From: Acetobacterium sp. KB-1
GTDB lineage: Bacteria > Bacillota > Clostridia > Eubacteriales > Eubacteriaceae
Length of the DNA: 64,000 nt
Reading direction: 5' to 3'
NCBI RefSeq assembly: GCF_003260995.1
Contig: NZ_CP030040.1
Location: 1,587,736 to 1,651,735 of the forward strand
Shown here: positions 17,394 through 26,215 of the stretch, one piece after another
Position numbering within the stretch: the stretch's first letter is position 1
Layout of the letters: each line of letters starts with the position of its first letter
The notes under the pieces: generated by a model
The model's input: the letters and a program-made list of their open reading frames with translations, nothing else
Told to the model about the DNA's origin: nothing
Databases searched by the model: none
Program-made: the position numbers and the translations under genes

Positions 17394-18053
17394 TTATACA
17401 AACGAAACTTGTTGTTCGACGGCTTTTTTACCGGCTTCAACATGTTCAGTTTCTTTAATATGTAATAGGGCCGCTTTCGCCTGGTAAGCTGGACGAGCCA
17501 TCTGGTCGTTTCTTACTGGAACGGGTGCTGGGCTTTCGCCTTTAGCATATTTAGCAGCATTTTTCCCGATCGCTCTGAACGTATCTAAATCGATCAATGG
17601 CGCTTGGGAGAATAATTCTAAGTTACTTAACTGTGGTAAATCTTTTTGGTGAATGAGGCAGGTACCTTTTGACTGTAAGCCAATGCCGATACCTGATCCA
17701 GAAAGTTTAGCAGCGGTATGACCGCACACAGCAACGTCAGAACTTCGGTAAATTTTGATAACTCGAGCTTTTAAGCCTTCTTCTTCAATCCCAGCGATAA
17801 TTTCTTTAAGAACCTTATCATGTGGAATACCGATGATCGTTTCATGTTGAGACTCAGCAAAAGCTGGTGCTAAACCGATTATTACTTCATCACTCGCCAT
17901 TCCTTGTTTTGCTTCTCCGACTGGAGACAGTTTAACAGCGCCGGCAGCAGTAGCTGCTGGTGCAGAAGCTGGTGCAGAAGCTGGCGCAGCGCCAGTCATT
18001 TCTTTTAAGACATCTTCAATAATGCTTTTTAACATTTGTTCGTTTATAGCCAT
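17394..18053 (-). CDS. pduD: Diol dehydratase medium subunit PduD
   Basis: Medium (beta) subunit, about 219 residues, that holds part of the cobalamin site. The amphipathic N-terminal helix [17 protein letters not shown] is followed by an Ala/Pro-rich linker (about residues 20-45), as in other encapsulated PduD proteins. The core shows [23 protein letters not shown] and [23 protein letters not shown] chose the ATG at 18053, because the longer frame would overlap pduC and lacks a ribosome site. Confidence 0.95.
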   Translation of the reverse strand: MAINEQMLKSIIEDVLKEMTGAAPASAPASAPAATAAGAVKLSPVGEAKQGMASDEVIIGLAPAFAESQHETIIGIPHDKVLKEIIAGIEEEGLKARVIKIYRSSDVAVCGHTAAKLSGSGIGIGLQSKGTCLIHQKDLPQLSNLELFSQAPLIDLDTFRAIGKNAAKYAKGESPAPVPVRNDQMARPAYQAKAALLHIKETEHVEAGKKAVEQQVSFV

Positions 18054-18069
18054 TTTATTACACCCCTTC

Positions 18070-19731
18070 CTATATGCTTGCTGGGTCAACAGCCCATGGA
18101 ATATCTTGGATTTGTGCCCATCTTTCGTCACTGATTACATAACCAGTTTTTACTCCATGATAGGTATTTGGATAGTTAACTGCTGAAATACATTCCCATG
18201 TAGAGCTTAATTTAGAAGCAGTGTGTAAGTAGTCACCAGCACATTTCTGTAATTGAATGTTAAAGATCGATTCAGCAACATCTCTCATGCCGCCTCGGTC
18301 TAAAGCTTTAATAAAGTCAACCGCTGTTGCGCCACGACCCATTAAATCTTCAACAGATTTTAAGTCAGCGACAACATCACGGTCAGGCATGTCTTGTGAT
18401 CCACGAGCATAAGTTGCAGCTTCAACTTCAGCATCAGTGATTTCGGTCAAGCCTAATTCTCTGAATAAGATCTGCATTGCGCGAGCGCCTTTAGCACGAG
18501 CAGCAACAACGGTATCTTCATCAGCAGGTTGTAAACCGGCATCGATTTTTAAGTCACGTTGGATTACATTCCAATCATCATAATCATCGGCATCCCAGTT
18601 AGAGCCTGCAAACATATTATCATAGTTAGGTGTAGCAGAGTAACCAGAACAGATGTAATCAGTTCCTGGTACCATTTGCATTAATGAACGCGCAACGCGT
18701 CGTAAGTCAGAGTGAGTAAAGGTCTGGTCATTAGAAGAAGCACACTCTAAATCGAGGCATGCTGCTAATAAGTTTTCAGCCAATACTTCGCGGATACCGC
18801 CCGGTACACCAGCTGGAACACCGATACAAGAAACTGAACCATTCTGGCTTCCTTGTACGCCGGCACCCTTAGTGATATATAAGCATCGCGCTTCAAGATA
18901 AAGCATTGATTTACCTTCAGCATAACCCATTTGTACTTCTGATCCAGAACCAGATGTAAAACGCATTTTCAAACCACGGGAAGCGTAGCTTGATGCTAAG
19001 AAAGCTTTAGAGTATGGAGTATCATCGCCATCCATGAAAACGGGTTCGGTACCATATACCGAAATCGTTTCAGCGTAAGCGGTGTAACCTTTCATACCAA
19101 GATCAAGTTCGGTCGCTTCTTCAACCGCACATTGTGTTAAGATACCGGGACGACCAACATTTGCGCCGACCATGATAGCAAGAGCATTAAATGGTGCATA
19201 ACGACCGATACCGACGGTTGTTTCCATTTCATCAAATCCACGGATAGCAGCTTCTGCAGCATCAGCAGCGATTTGAACCATGTTATCTTTTACGTTGGTA
19301 ACGTGACATTGGTTAGAAGGCATTAGACGAGCTCGCATTTTACTTTGAGCCATCATCATTTCCAACACGGTCATGTGACCAAGAACTTCGGTAATTTTAG
19401 CAGGCGTGATTGATGTTGTAATATCAACAACAACGTCTCTCGGCACATTAATATCAACAAGCATATTAGCAATTTTTAAAGAATCCATCGCCATATATTC
19501 TTGGGCTTTTTCTAAACGAATAGCATAGTTCGCGATGAATGTATCAAGCATATCAAACTCAGCTCGTTTTTTTCCATCTAATTCAACAACCACACCATTT
19601 TCAACCACCAGGCTCGGTGTTGGATCTTGAGGGCTGTTCATTGCAATGAGACCTACTTCTGGCCATTCTTTAACAAAACCATCCTTTTTGACTGGACGAG
19701 CTGCTAAAGCTTCAAATCTTTTTGACTTCAT
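18070..19731 (-). CDS. pduC: Propanediol dehydratase large subunit PduC
   Basis: Catalytic (alpha) subunit of B12-dependent diol dehydratase, 553 residues against 554 in Salmonella. It turns 1,2-propanediol into propionaldehyde; ethylene glycol and glycerol are common side substrates. Conserved segments include [14 protein letters not shown] at the start, [32 protein letters not shown] and [15 protein letters not shown] chose the second ATG (19731) because it aligns with the Salmonella start; GGAGG lies 10 bases before it, and 4 before the ATG at 19737. Confidence 0.96.
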   Translation of the reverse strand: MKSKRFEALAARPVKKDGFVKEWPEVGLIAMNSPQDPTPSLVVENGVVVELDGKKRAEFDMLDTFIANYAIRLEKAQEYMAMDSLKIANMLVDINVPRDVVVDITTSITPAKITEVLGHMTVLEMMMAQSKMRARLMPSNQCHVTNVKDNMVQIAADAAEAAIRGFDEMETTVGIGRYAPFNALAIMVGANVGRPGILTQCAVEEATELDLGMKGYTAYAETISVYGTEPVFMDGDDTPYSKAFLASSYASRGLKMRFTSGSGSEVQMGYAEGKSMLYLEARCLYITKGAGVQGSQNGSVSCIGVPAGVPGGIREVLAENLLAACLDLECASSNDQTFTHSDLRRVARSLMQMVPGTDYICSGYSATPNYDNMFAGSNWDADDYDDWNVIQRDLKIDAGLQPADEDTVVAARAKGARAMQILFRELGLTEITDAEVEAATYARGSQDMPDRDVVADLKSVEDLMGRGATAVDFIKALDRGGMRDVAESIFNIQLQKCAGDYLHTASKLSSTWECISAVNYPNTYHGVKTGYVISDERWAQIQDIPWAVDPASI

Positions 19732-19775
19732 AGTCATTATTCCTCCTTCTTTCTTAGAAAACTAACAACAGCTGC

Positions 19776-20561
19776 TTAAATATAAGGTGTTGTTACAGGT
19801 GGGCAAGGACCGCCAAGAGCTTCTAAAGCTTGTTTACCAACTTCTCTAGCTGCGTATACGGCTTGACGAACTGCGCCAGCGTCTCCAGAAATGAAGATCA
19901 TTGATTCATTCGAGAATTTAGTACCACCATTATCAGGTGAAGCATAACCACAAAGTTCTACGTTAGCAGCTTTCAAAGCAGCATCAGACATTAATACGCC
20001 GATACCAGCTGGAGCACCAACAATGATTGCGAAAGCTTTTCCAATTGGAGCGCCTAATACCATATTACAAGCAAAACTTGCTCGAGCTGTGTATTGGAAT
20101 TCCAAATGACCTGCAGCGTTTGCATATACATCTCCGAAGGTTCTGTTTAGGTCGTTAAGGGCAACTTCAACAGCACGTTTTGCATCAGATACATCTTCTG
20201 CACCAAAGATAATTAAAGAACCATGACCTGCGCCACCTTCAGTATCTCTTGCGAATTCACAAGAAACAACTTCGCAATTAGTCGCTTTGACAGCTTCATC
20301 AGCAGCAAATACCTGTGGACCAGCACCAGTTCTAGCAGAAAGAATACCGATAGATCTGTATTTAGGATCAATTTTCATTGCTTCGTGTAAAGTTCTGTCC
20401 ACGTTTGCAATAACAAAACCAATTGTGTTACCAACAGCGGTTCCTACAAATTCGGTCAATCCGCATACACCTGTGGCAGCGGCAACTGAGCCAGTTTCTT
20501 CAACTTCACTCATTTTTTTCATAACTTCTTCCATCAACTTGTTCATTAAATCATCTTTCAT
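19776..20561 (-). CDS. pduB: Trimeric shell protein PduB
   Basis: Major BMC-T shell protein, 261 residues, with two permuted BMC domains (about 50-150 and 160-255) as in EutL/PduB. Segments NVDRTLHEAMKIDPKYRSIGILSARTG and GAPAGIGVLMSDAALKAANVELCGY are typical. The N-terminal 25 residues (LMNKLMEEVMKKMSEVEE) form a helix like those that tether enzymes; in Salmonella this region links the shell to its cargo. GGAGGTG precedes the ATG, 28 bases after pduA. Confidence 0.95.
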   Translation of the reverse strand: MKDDLMNKLMEEVMKKMSEVEETGSVAAATGVCGLTEFVGTAVGNTIGFVIANVDRTLHEAMKIDPKYRSIGILSARTGAGPQVFAADEAVKATNCEVVSCEFARDTEGGAGHGSLIIFGAEDVSDAKRAVEVALNDLNRTFGDVYANAAGHLEFQYTARASFACNMVLGAPIGKAFAIIVGAPAGIGVLMSDAALKAANVELCGYASPDNGGTKFSNESMIFISGDAGAVRQAVYAAREVGKQALEALGGPCPPVTTPYI

Positions 20562-20589
20562 TAATTTACACCTCCGTAATTATTAAATA

Positions 20590-20865
20590 TTATAGACTTG
20601 GTAAAATTTTCTCCACATCACCGTGTGGTCTTGGGATTACGTGTACAGAAACAACCTGTCCTACTTTGTCAGCAGCCGCAGCACCTGCATCAACTGCAGC
20701 CTTAACAGCTCCAACATCACCACGAACCATAACAGTTACTAATCCAGAACCGATTTTTTCGTAGCCTACTAATGATACATTTGCTGATTTTACCATTGCA
20801 TCAGCTGCTTCAATTACTGCAACCAGTCCTTTAGTTTCAATCATGCCTAAAGCTTCGTTTGTCAT
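20590..20865 (-). CDS. pduA: Hexameric shell protein PduA
   Basis: Major BMC-H shell protein, 91 residues, usual length 90-95. It begins [23 protein letters not shown] and contains the lysine-bearing edge [18 protein letters not shown]. The pore loop reads KIGSGLVTV, the family's usual KIGSG. The ATG at 20865 has AGGAGG 9 bases upstream. It is the first gene of the operon, so its upstream region (20866-21094) should hold the operon promoter. Confidence 0.95.
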   Translation of the reverse strand: MTNEALGMIETKGLVAVIEAADAMVKSANVSLVGYEKIGSGLVTVMVRGDVGAVKAAVDAGAAAADKVGQVVSVHVIPRPHGDVEKILPSL

Positions 20866-21005
20866 AAGCTCTATCCTCCTTAATTTCAAGATTTTGTTAC
20901 TGAACTACCTCTATTTTAATTCAAAGTCTATGATAATTACTTGTGCTATTCTTATAAAATTATTCTAAGTTTCTCAAAATCGCTCTGAAAACCTTTTACT
21001 ATCGC

Positions 21006-21032
21006 TGTTTTTTGTATCTGTACACAAAAACA
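21006..21032. promoter_or_regulatory. Candidate operator upstream of pduA
   Basis: Imperfect dyad: TGTTTTTTGTA, 4 bases, then TACACAAAAACA. It lies about 140 bases before the pduA start, between pduA and the AraC-type regulator gene. An AraC-type response regulator would be expected to bind repeats here, though direct rather than inverted repeats are common for that family. Binding is inferred. Confidence 0.35.
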
Positions 21033-21094
21033 TAGTGCAATATTTTGTCGAATCCCTGCACTTTAAAGCCAGCCTTGCTTATTCTTTCACTAAA

Positions 21095-21128
21095 AAGAAC
21101 AGGTCAACCATCAGGTTTTCCTGTTCTT
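21095..21128 (-). terminator. Terminator of the two-component genes
   Basis: Stem AAGAACAGG/CCTGTTCTT with a 16-base loop, followed by TTTTT on the minus strand. It lies about 28 bases past the response regulator stop and separates it from pduA. Confidence 0.7.
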
Positions 21129-21156
21129 CGTTTTTGCTGTTTTACTCAATTTTTAT

Positions 21157-22275
21157 TCAAGAAACTTCTCGATGCTTTTCTGAATATTTTTCTTCATTGG
21201 AATGCGTATTTCCCGAATGATTTTCTTCCTCTAAAGCAATACTACGGCGCTCTTTCCGATACTCTGTCGGTGTCATCCCGGTGCTCTTTTTAAAAACCTT
21301 ACTGAAATAGTTCGGTTCATGGTAAGAAAGATCCAGGGCAATATTGATAATCGGAACATCGGTATTTGCCAGCATATCTTTCGCAATTTCGATTTTTCGT
21401 TCCGTTAGGTAGGTTACGAAATTAACGCCTGTTTCCTTTTTAAAGATCTTGCTTAAATAATAGGAACTCATATTTGCATACTCGCCGACCTGATCGAGAG
21501 AAATGTCTTTATAACAGTTTCGGTCAATATAGTTTAAAATATCTTCGATATTATTCTTTCGCGTTTCTTTATTATCCAGCATCCGGTCAAAAACCTTGTC
21601 GATGGTTTTCATGATCTCAATTTTTAGATCGTAGCGGTTCTTGTAGCCGCTGACAAATTGCATGTTATTGCTTGAACAGAGCGGACTATTCAGCTCATAG
21701 CCGCACATATCCTGAGTGACAATATTAAGTTCTTCCATAAAGTGTTTAATTTCTGACTGGACCGACATAATATCATAGGTATGATAATCATAAATCATAT
21801 CCAGATAGTTGATCAGTGCTGTTCTGGCATCGCTGTATTTTTTCTGAATAATTGCAAAAATGACTTCATTCATTTTTTCATCAAATCGTTCTTTCGCATT
21901 ATTCTTTAAAGAAGCAATACTCTGATTGATCGAATCCATGAGTTGCTGGGGACGGATCGGTTTTAACAGAAAATCATCCACCCGGGCTTTAATGGCTTGA
22001 TGGGCAAAATCAAATTCATTGAATGCCGTAATTAAAATGACTTTTTTTTCATGATCTTCTTTTTTGATCATTTTTAAAACATCAATTCCGTTTATCTCTG
22101 GAATATTAATATCCAGCAGGATAATATCCGGATTTAATCGACGGATTTCTTCAATGGCTACCAATCCCGAAGATGCTTCGCCCACAACTTCAATATTTTC
22201 CCCATGCTGACTGAGAATGAGCTTAATCGCTTCAATCTCTAAATGCTCGTCTTCTACAATAAACAGTTTATACAT
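21157..22275 (-). CDS. AraC-type response regulator (pdu regulator)
   Basis: Two-component response regulator of 372 residues. The receiver domain (1-120) begins YKLFIVEDEHLEIEAI, has the phosphoacceptor Asp in PDIILLDINIPEINGIDVLK (about residue 54) and the conserved Lys in FLLKPIRP. A middle region of about 110 residues leads to a C-terminal double helix-turn-helix of the AraC/XylS family (DISLDQVGEYANMSSYYLSKIFKKETG...). It lies 2 bases after the PocR kinase gene and just upstream of pduA in the same direction, so activation of the pdu operon is likely. Confidence 0.92.
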   Translation of the reverse strand: MYKLFIVEDEHLEIEAIKLILSQHGENIEVVGEASSGLVAIEEIRRLNPDIILLDINIPEINGIDVLKMIKKEDHEKKVILITAFNEFDFAHQAIKARVDDFLLKPIRPQQLMDSINQSIASLKNNAKERFDEKMNEVIFAIIQKKYSDARTALINYLDMIYDYHTYDIMSVQSEIKHFMEELNIVTQDMCGYELNSPLCSSNNMQFVSGYKNRYDLKIEIMKTIDKVFDRMLDNKETRKNNIEDILNYIDRNCYKDISLDQVGEYANMSSYYLSKIFKKETGVNFVTYLTERKIEIAKDMLANTDVPIINIALDLSYHEPNYFSKVFKKSTGMTPTEYRKERRSIALEEENHSGNTHSNEEKYSEKHREVS

Positions 22276-22277
22276 GA

Positions 22278-23531
22278 TTATAATCCCCTCCCAGCTAGAG
22301 ATTTACGGGGTATTTTAATCGTAATTTCAGTGCCCTTTTCAAGCTCACTTTTTATTTCAACCCCATAATCAACGCCGTAGTAATACATAAGCCGCTTGTT
22401 TGCGTTATTAATTCCAATTCCGGTATTCTTTTCCCGTCCGTCCGCTTCATAGGTACCATCCAAAATTTTATGGATGCGATCATCAGGAATACCCTTGCCG
22501 TCATCGACAATTTTGAGAATGGCAATTTCTTTTAGAATATCAGCGGTTATTCTGACTTCACCACCTCTTGCATTCGGTTCAATGGCATGAATAATGGCAT
22601 TTTCGACAAAAGGCTTGATGGTCATAAACGGACATAAGATATCTTCAGCCATCTCATCCACTTCCACCAGATAATTTAATCGATTGCCCAGACGCATCTT
22701 CTGGATCGATAAATAATTTTGCACATGTTCCATTTCTTCTTTTAGCGTTACCACATTGTTCTTTTCTTTTTTCAGGGTGTAACGCATCATATCCGAAAAC
22801 GCATAAATCATTTCCTGAGTTTTATCTGCCCCTTCCAAAAGTGCCAACCGGCCAATGGTATTTAAAACATTAAACAGAAAGTGTGGATTAATTTGAGCCT
22901 GTAAAGCTTTTAAATCAGCTTCTTTTAACGAAGCCTCGACTTCACTTCGCAGTTTAACCTCTTCCATTAATTCCAGGTTCTTATTATGCAATTCCTCCTG
23001 AATAATATGAATCATCTGTTTTTCTACCAGATAATTGGCAATGGTATAAAGCAAATCTGCTGCCGATCTTACCTGTGTTAATGTTGTTTTTAGTGTTTTG
23101 TCATATAGATCCATTATTTCAGGATTCTTTGAAAAATCGGTCAGTTCATGACTTGTCCCAAAAGGCAACCGTTTCATTTCTTCTTCATCTATTTTTACCT
23201 GGCCGGCCATAATAGCGCCAAGATAATTACCTTTGACCATGATCGGAACGGCAAGGTCGACCAATCCCCCATGACAAATGTAAATCGATGGTTTCCCAGA
23301 TCGGGCTGACTCAATCCCGCCGTGGGCATCTGACTGAAAGCAACAATCCCGATTGCTACTTTCTTTTCTGACGCAGGTACAGTATTCTGAAAAATTACTG
23401 TATTCCGTAATCGGATTGCCTTTGTAATCAACAGTAACCGCAGCAAGCCCAGTGGCATCTGAAAAAGAATCCTGAATTCTTTGCAGTACCTCTACGTCAA
23501 TAATGTCAGTAATCTTTAGTAAGACTCTCAT
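22278..23531 (-). CDS. PocR-domain histidine kinase
   Basis: A 417-residue sensor without membrane helices. The N-terminal PocR domain (about 5-165) keeps the cysteine-rich ligand region YCTCVRKESSNRDCCFQSD and CHGGLVDLAVPI. A coiled linker (about 170-205) is followed by a LytS-type phosphoacceptor (QINPHFLFNVLN, His about 218) and an ATPase domain with PFVENAIIHAIE and DDGKGIPDDRI. PocR domains sense propanediol-type ligands in enteric and Listeria regulators. There PocR is fused directly to an AraC helix-turn-helix; here sensing is split onto a kinase. Confidence 0.92.
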   Translation of the reverse strand: MRVLLKITDIIDVEVLQRIQDSFSDATGLAAVTVDYKGNPITEYSNFSEYCTCVRKESSNRDCCFQSDAHGGIESARSGKPSIYICHGGLVDLAVPIMVKGNYLGAIMAGQVKIDEEEMKRLPFGTSHELTDFSKNPEIMDLYDKTLKTTLTQVRSAADLLYTIANYLVEKQMIHIIQEELHNKNLELMEEVKLRSEVEASLKEADLKALQAQINPHFLFNVLNTIGRLALLEGADKTQEMIYAFSDMMRYTLKKEKNNVVTLKEEMEHVQNYLSIQKMRLGNRLNYLVEVDEMAEDILCPFMTIKPFVENAIIHAIEPNARGGEVRITADILKEIAILKIVDDGKGIPDDRIHKILDGTYEADGREKNTGIGINNANKRLMYYYGVDYGVEIKSELEKGTEITIKIPRKSLAGRGL

Positions 23532-23875
23532 ATAACAACCCCTTTAGTCAATAATCCCATAATTCTCATTTGTTTCGATTCCCATTTGAGTAATATTATA
23601 ACACAAACAGGAAATTTTTGGCATTTTTTTTACCACTTTATATTATTTTGCTTTGCATCAGTATTATATTGCTGCGAATTTTTAAGTTTATTGGTGTTTT
23701 AGATAAATCAGGTATTTTCTTGACTGCGACAATTTGAACAATTCCGAATTTTATCGGTTACCTGTAAGAAATCCGATTTTTTGTATTCTCAACCAAATAA
23801 TCAGTACTTTTCCAATCATTTTATCTCAATTTTTTTAAAAAACCGAGAATTTGTCTGAACTTTTTAAAAAAACAC
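23532..23875. other. A/T-rich intergenic region upstream of the kinase gene
   Basis: About 340 bases between the divergently placed kinase gene and the tRNA promoter. It is strongly A/T rich with several runs of T and A and no open frame worth calling. The kinase promoter should be here but I cannot pick one confidently. Confidence 0.5.
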
Positions 23876-23904
23876 TTGCAAAAAAAAGACACCTCAATTA
23901 TACT
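23876..23904 (+). promoter_or_regulatory. Promoter of tRNA-Ala
   Basis: TTGCAA (23876-23881) and TATACT (23899-23904) are spaced by 17 bases, about 30 bases before the mature tRNA. Good sigma-A match. Confidence 0.65.
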
Positions 23905-23933
23905 GTAAAAGTGTCCTGAAAGCAGTATCATCT

Positions 23934-24009
23934 GGGGGTGTGGCGAAGTTGGGATCGCGTCTGACTGGCAGTCAGAAGGCCAGGGGTTCGAGTCCCCTCA
24001 TCTCCACCA
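23934..24009 (+). tRNA. tRNA-Ala (anticodon GGC)
   Basis: A 76-base cloverleaf that I could fold by hand. The acceptor GGGGGTG pairs with CATCTCC and includes the G3:U70 wobble that marks alanine tRNAs. The D stem is GCGA/TCGC, the anticodon stem TCTGA/TCAGA encloses CTGGCAG (anticodon GGC), and the T stem AGGGG/CCCCT encloses TTCGAGT. The CCA end is encoded. It is a solitary tRNA followed by a terminator and integrase debris. Confidence 0.96.
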
Positions 24010-24024
24010 ATAAGAATTGAGCAA

Positions 24025-24051
24025 GAGAGCCGATGAGGTTCTCTTTTTTTT
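24025..24051 (+). terminator. Terminator of tRNA-Ala
   Basis: Stem GAGAGCC/GGTTCTC with loop GATGA, followed by eight Ts. Confidence 0.85.
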
Positions 24052-24122
24052 ATGTCCCAGGGGCAGAAGAGGTCAAAAAACCTCTACCTTGGGGACAATT
24101 TGGAGACCGTTACAAGAAAAAC

Positions 24123-24153
24123 TAAAGCTCAATCACAAAACGTTATTGAGCTT
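24123..24153 (-). terminator. Hairpin at the end of the integrase remnant
   Basis: AAAGCTCAAT and ATTGAGCTTT form a 10-bp stem that overlaps the original integrase stop codon and runs into TTTTT on the minus strand. Confidence 0.6.
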
Positions 24154-24731
24154 TACGGGCTTTTGTGACTAGAATATGATCCAGTGCATCGCTTGCTTTT
24201 GCATCGGCCGAATTAATCACATGGGCATAACGTGCCGGTTATGGATAAATTAGAATGTCCCAGCCATGAAGATACCGTTTTGAGATCCACACCACTGGCA
24301 ATCAGTATCGAAGCGTTTGTATGCCGCAGTGAATGCAGATGCACTGGCTTTAGCCCATGCCTGTCTGTGAATTTCTTCAAATAACCGCCGATGGTGTCCA
24401 GGCTCATGGGTTCCCCGTTCCACCGGGTAAAAATAAAATCATGATCTTGCCACCGATCCCCCACCTTAAGGCGCTCTTCCACTTGCCAGACCTTATAGGC
24501 CTTAAATAAATCAAAGACGAAATCAGGCAGCTTAATACTTCTTCTGGATTTAAATGTTTTGGTTTCCCCTTCAAACAGCCCCACACCGGCAATGTATTTT
24601 AAAGCCCTCTTCACTGTGATAATCTTATCATCGAAATCAATGTCCGACCATTTCAGGCCGCCGATCTCCCCACGCCGTAAACCACTGAATATTAGAAGAT
24701 TAAGAGCCAGCTTATATTTTATGGGTTCCAA
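24143..24731 (-). pseudogene. Tyrosine recombinase/integrase remnant
   Basis: Catalytic half of a phage-type tyrosine integrase. Visible motifs are LLIFSGLRRGEIGGLKW (first catalytic Arg), HLHSLRHTNAS (His-x-x-Arg) and WLGHSNLSIT. Near 24240 the frame shifts: continuing in the next frame gives ARYAHVINSADAKASDAL, which supplies the catalytic Tyr, and then the original end at 24143. The N-terminal core-binding domain is missing, since sequence before about 24740 has a stop and no homology. It is therefore dead by both truncation and frameshift. Its place beside tRNA-Ala suggests the tRNA 3' end was the attachment site, though I found no second copy of that end in the window. Confidence 0.88.
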
Positions 24732-25046
24732 TCCCTATCTTAATTTTTTATATTTTTTTATAACAACGTACCGGCGGTCAACTTTCTTATAACACGCAGG
24801 TCGCATGCGTGACCCCCCTCCCTTGAAATAATAGTTCTGGATTTATCAGTCATTGAATAGGGTTACCTCTTCCAACTATGCGGATTGTGGAAAAGTTTTT
24901 TGCCACCAAATTAGGCGATTACTTTATCTGAAAAATCAGAAAAAGACTTTTGCTCAAAAATATTCAAAAGTACCAGGGTAATTGGCTCCCGAAAAAACGT
25001 GAACCAATCTTGCTTTCCAATTGTGGCAAGGAACACCGGCGCGATT
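24732..25046. other. Non-coding debris upstream of the integrase remnant
   Basis: About 315 bases with no convincing gene. The short open frames on both strands lack ribosome sites and recognisable residues. Probably deletion scar of the integrated element. Confidence 0.5.
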
Positions 25047-25166
25047 TTACGCCGATCTTGCCAGTCCTTTACTTTCAAGGAAATCAATGAATTCATCCAA
25101 AAATTGGTCATGATCCACATTATCAGGCAGTTCAACAACGCCGTTAAGTTCTATGTATCGACTCAT
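25047..25166 (-). CDS. Small hypothetical protein after the antitoxin gene
   Basis: A 39-residue open frame, MSRYIELNGVVELPDNVDHD followed by a helical stretch DQFLDEFIDFLESKGLARS. It overlaps the end of the antitoxin gene by 23 bases, which suggests translational coupling in a three-gene toxin-antitoxin operon. The acidic composition is protein-like. No family recognised; it may be a fragment of a longer protein. Confidence 0.45.
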   Translation of the reverse strand: MSRYIELNGVVELPDNVDHDQFLDEFIDFLESKGLARSA

Positions 25167-25476
25167 TTATTGGCGCTTTCTTTTCTTTTGGAACGATGGC
25201 CAGTGTATAACCCAATGGATCAAGCAGTTTAAACAGGGTGTCAATCTTCGGGATCGATTTGAGATTCTCAAGGCGTGCAATGGCCGGTTGCTTTAGACCT
25301 GTTAGATCAGCAAGCTTTTGTTGAGAAAAACCGCTCGCTTCACGTGCTTCAATTAGTTTACCAATAAGGGCTACCTCAAATTCGACCTCTGCCCTTTCTG
25401 AATCGCTCATAAAATCAGGGTCATTATAAAGGTCGCTGAACTCTGTAAATTCTTCATTGCCTATTTTAATACTCAT
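25144..25476 (-). CDS. HigA-type antitoxin (XRE helix-turn-helix)
   Basis: About 110 residues, with a Cro/C1-type helix-turn-helix in the second half: GFSQQKLADLTGLKQPAIARLEN. The N-terminal part is acidic and probably binds the toxin. The ATG at 25476 falls just after the toxin stop, while an upstream GTG would overlap it. The toxin-first order matches the HigBA arrangement. It should repress its own promoter upstream of the toxin gene. Confidence 0.88.
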   Translation of the reverse strand: MSIKIGNEEFTEFSDLYNDPDFMSDSERAEVEFEVALIGKLIEAREASGFSQQKLADLTGLKQPAIARLENLKSIPKIDTLFKLLDPLGYTLAIVPKEKKAPINESIHRT

Positions 25477-25478
25477 TT

Positions 25479-25838
25479 TTAACACATCCTTTCATTAAAA
25501 TCTTTCATGTTTTTTATTGCTTTGTCAATTTCTTTCTGCGGGGTTTTCTGCGTTTTCTTATGGAAATAGTGTAGCAAAACAAAAGTATTATCTTTCCAGT
25601 AAAAGAAAAATATCCGGTCTGCTAAAGGTCTTAGCTCCCAGATGTCACCATCAATGTGCTTAACGGTTGGGTTACCAATCCGGGTACCATATTCTTGTAA
25701 TGATCGCATATAGGTAGTGATTTTTGTAAATTTGATACGATCTTGCTTACTGGTGCTGGATTTGGCCTTTAAACTGGTGAGATATTCCCTTACAGGCTCA
25801 TTGCCTTTTAAATCTTTATAAAATATTACTTTAAACAT
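25479..25838 (-). CDS. HigB/RelE-type toxin (phage Gp49-like)
   Basis: A 119-residue toxin of the RelE/HigB superfamily, probably a ribosome-dependent mRNA endonuclease. It shows the family's YLTSLKAKS start helix, GNPTVKHIDGDIWELRPLADRIFFFYW core and the HYFHKKTQKTPQKEIDKA end. It is transcribed just ahead of the antitoxin gene. The pair sits inside the integrated-element remnant, where such modules often persist. Confidence 0.88.
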   Translation of the reverse strand: MFKVIFYKDLKGNEPVREYLTSLKAKSSTSKQDRIKFTKITTYMRSLQEYGTRIGNPTVKHIDGDIWELRPLADRIFFFYWKDNTFVLLHYFHKKTQKTPQKEIDKAIKNMKDFNERMC

Positions 25839-25857
25839 ATCAACCTCTTTATTTGAT

Positions 25858-25881
25858 TAAATTATAACATATTTGTTATAA
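25858..25881. promoter_or_regulatory. Palindrome upstream of the toxin gene
   Basis: TTATAACATATTTGTTATAA is nearly self-complementary and lies about 20-40 bases before the toxin start, the usual place for a HigA operator. TTATAAT at its end could serve as the -10. Confidence 0.5.
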
Positions 25882-26062
25882 TATGGCAATCTGTTTTAAT
25901 TTTTTCCATTATCTCACAAAATAGAAGAGGTTCTAAGAACCGCATAAATAGGATGTATGTGAATTATTTCCATTAATTCCATAAGTTTATAACATTTACA
26001 ACATATATAACAGGGGTTACAAATTAATTTGCGACATTTACGACACGATCCAGAAAATTAAA

Positions 26063-26092
26063 AAGAAGAGGTCTTTGATTGAACCTCTTCTT
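26063..26092. terminator. Hairpin with 10-bp stem
   Basis: AAGAAGAGGT and ACCTCTTCTT enclose about 10 bases. A similar AGAAGAGGTT motif occurs near 25922. There is no strong T-run, so termination is uncertain. Confidence 0.45.
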
Positions 26093-26215
26093 ACAGGCCT
26101 ATAAAGATGTGCTGGATTTTCAGCCGATCTATTGGGGGTCTTGCTCCTCTTCCAGGTGGTCTTTATTTATGCCTCCAGGAACTGATTTTGGATAATAACA
26201 CGTGGAGGTATTGAA

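Larger units (their letters stand above)
25839..26215. other. Intergenic region between the toxin gene and the PNPOx-like gene
   Basis: About 375 bases. It should hold the toxin-antitoxin promoter near 25850-25890 (A/T-rich palindromic TTATAACATATTTGTTATAA) and ends with a terminator-like hairpin at 26063-26092. Nothing coding seen. Confidence 0.5.

Noticed and set aside
21068-21084. Sigma-54-like TGGC...TGCA upstream of pduA on the minus strand
   Set aside because: The GG and GC elements are one base too close for a sigma-54 promoter, and the regulator found here is AraC type, not a sigma-54 activator.
20866-21094. Cobalamin riboswitch ahead of pduA
   Set aside because: No B12-box (GCCACTG-type) sequence or suitable length of leader seen.
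24911-25138. 75-residue open frame on the minus strand
   Set aside because: It overlaps the better-supported 39-residue frame, begins without a ribosome site and shows no protein-like composition.
23985-26100. Second attachment site matching the tRNA-Ala 3' end
   Set aside because: I could not find a copy of the last 20 bases of the tRNA within the following region, so element borders stay undefined.
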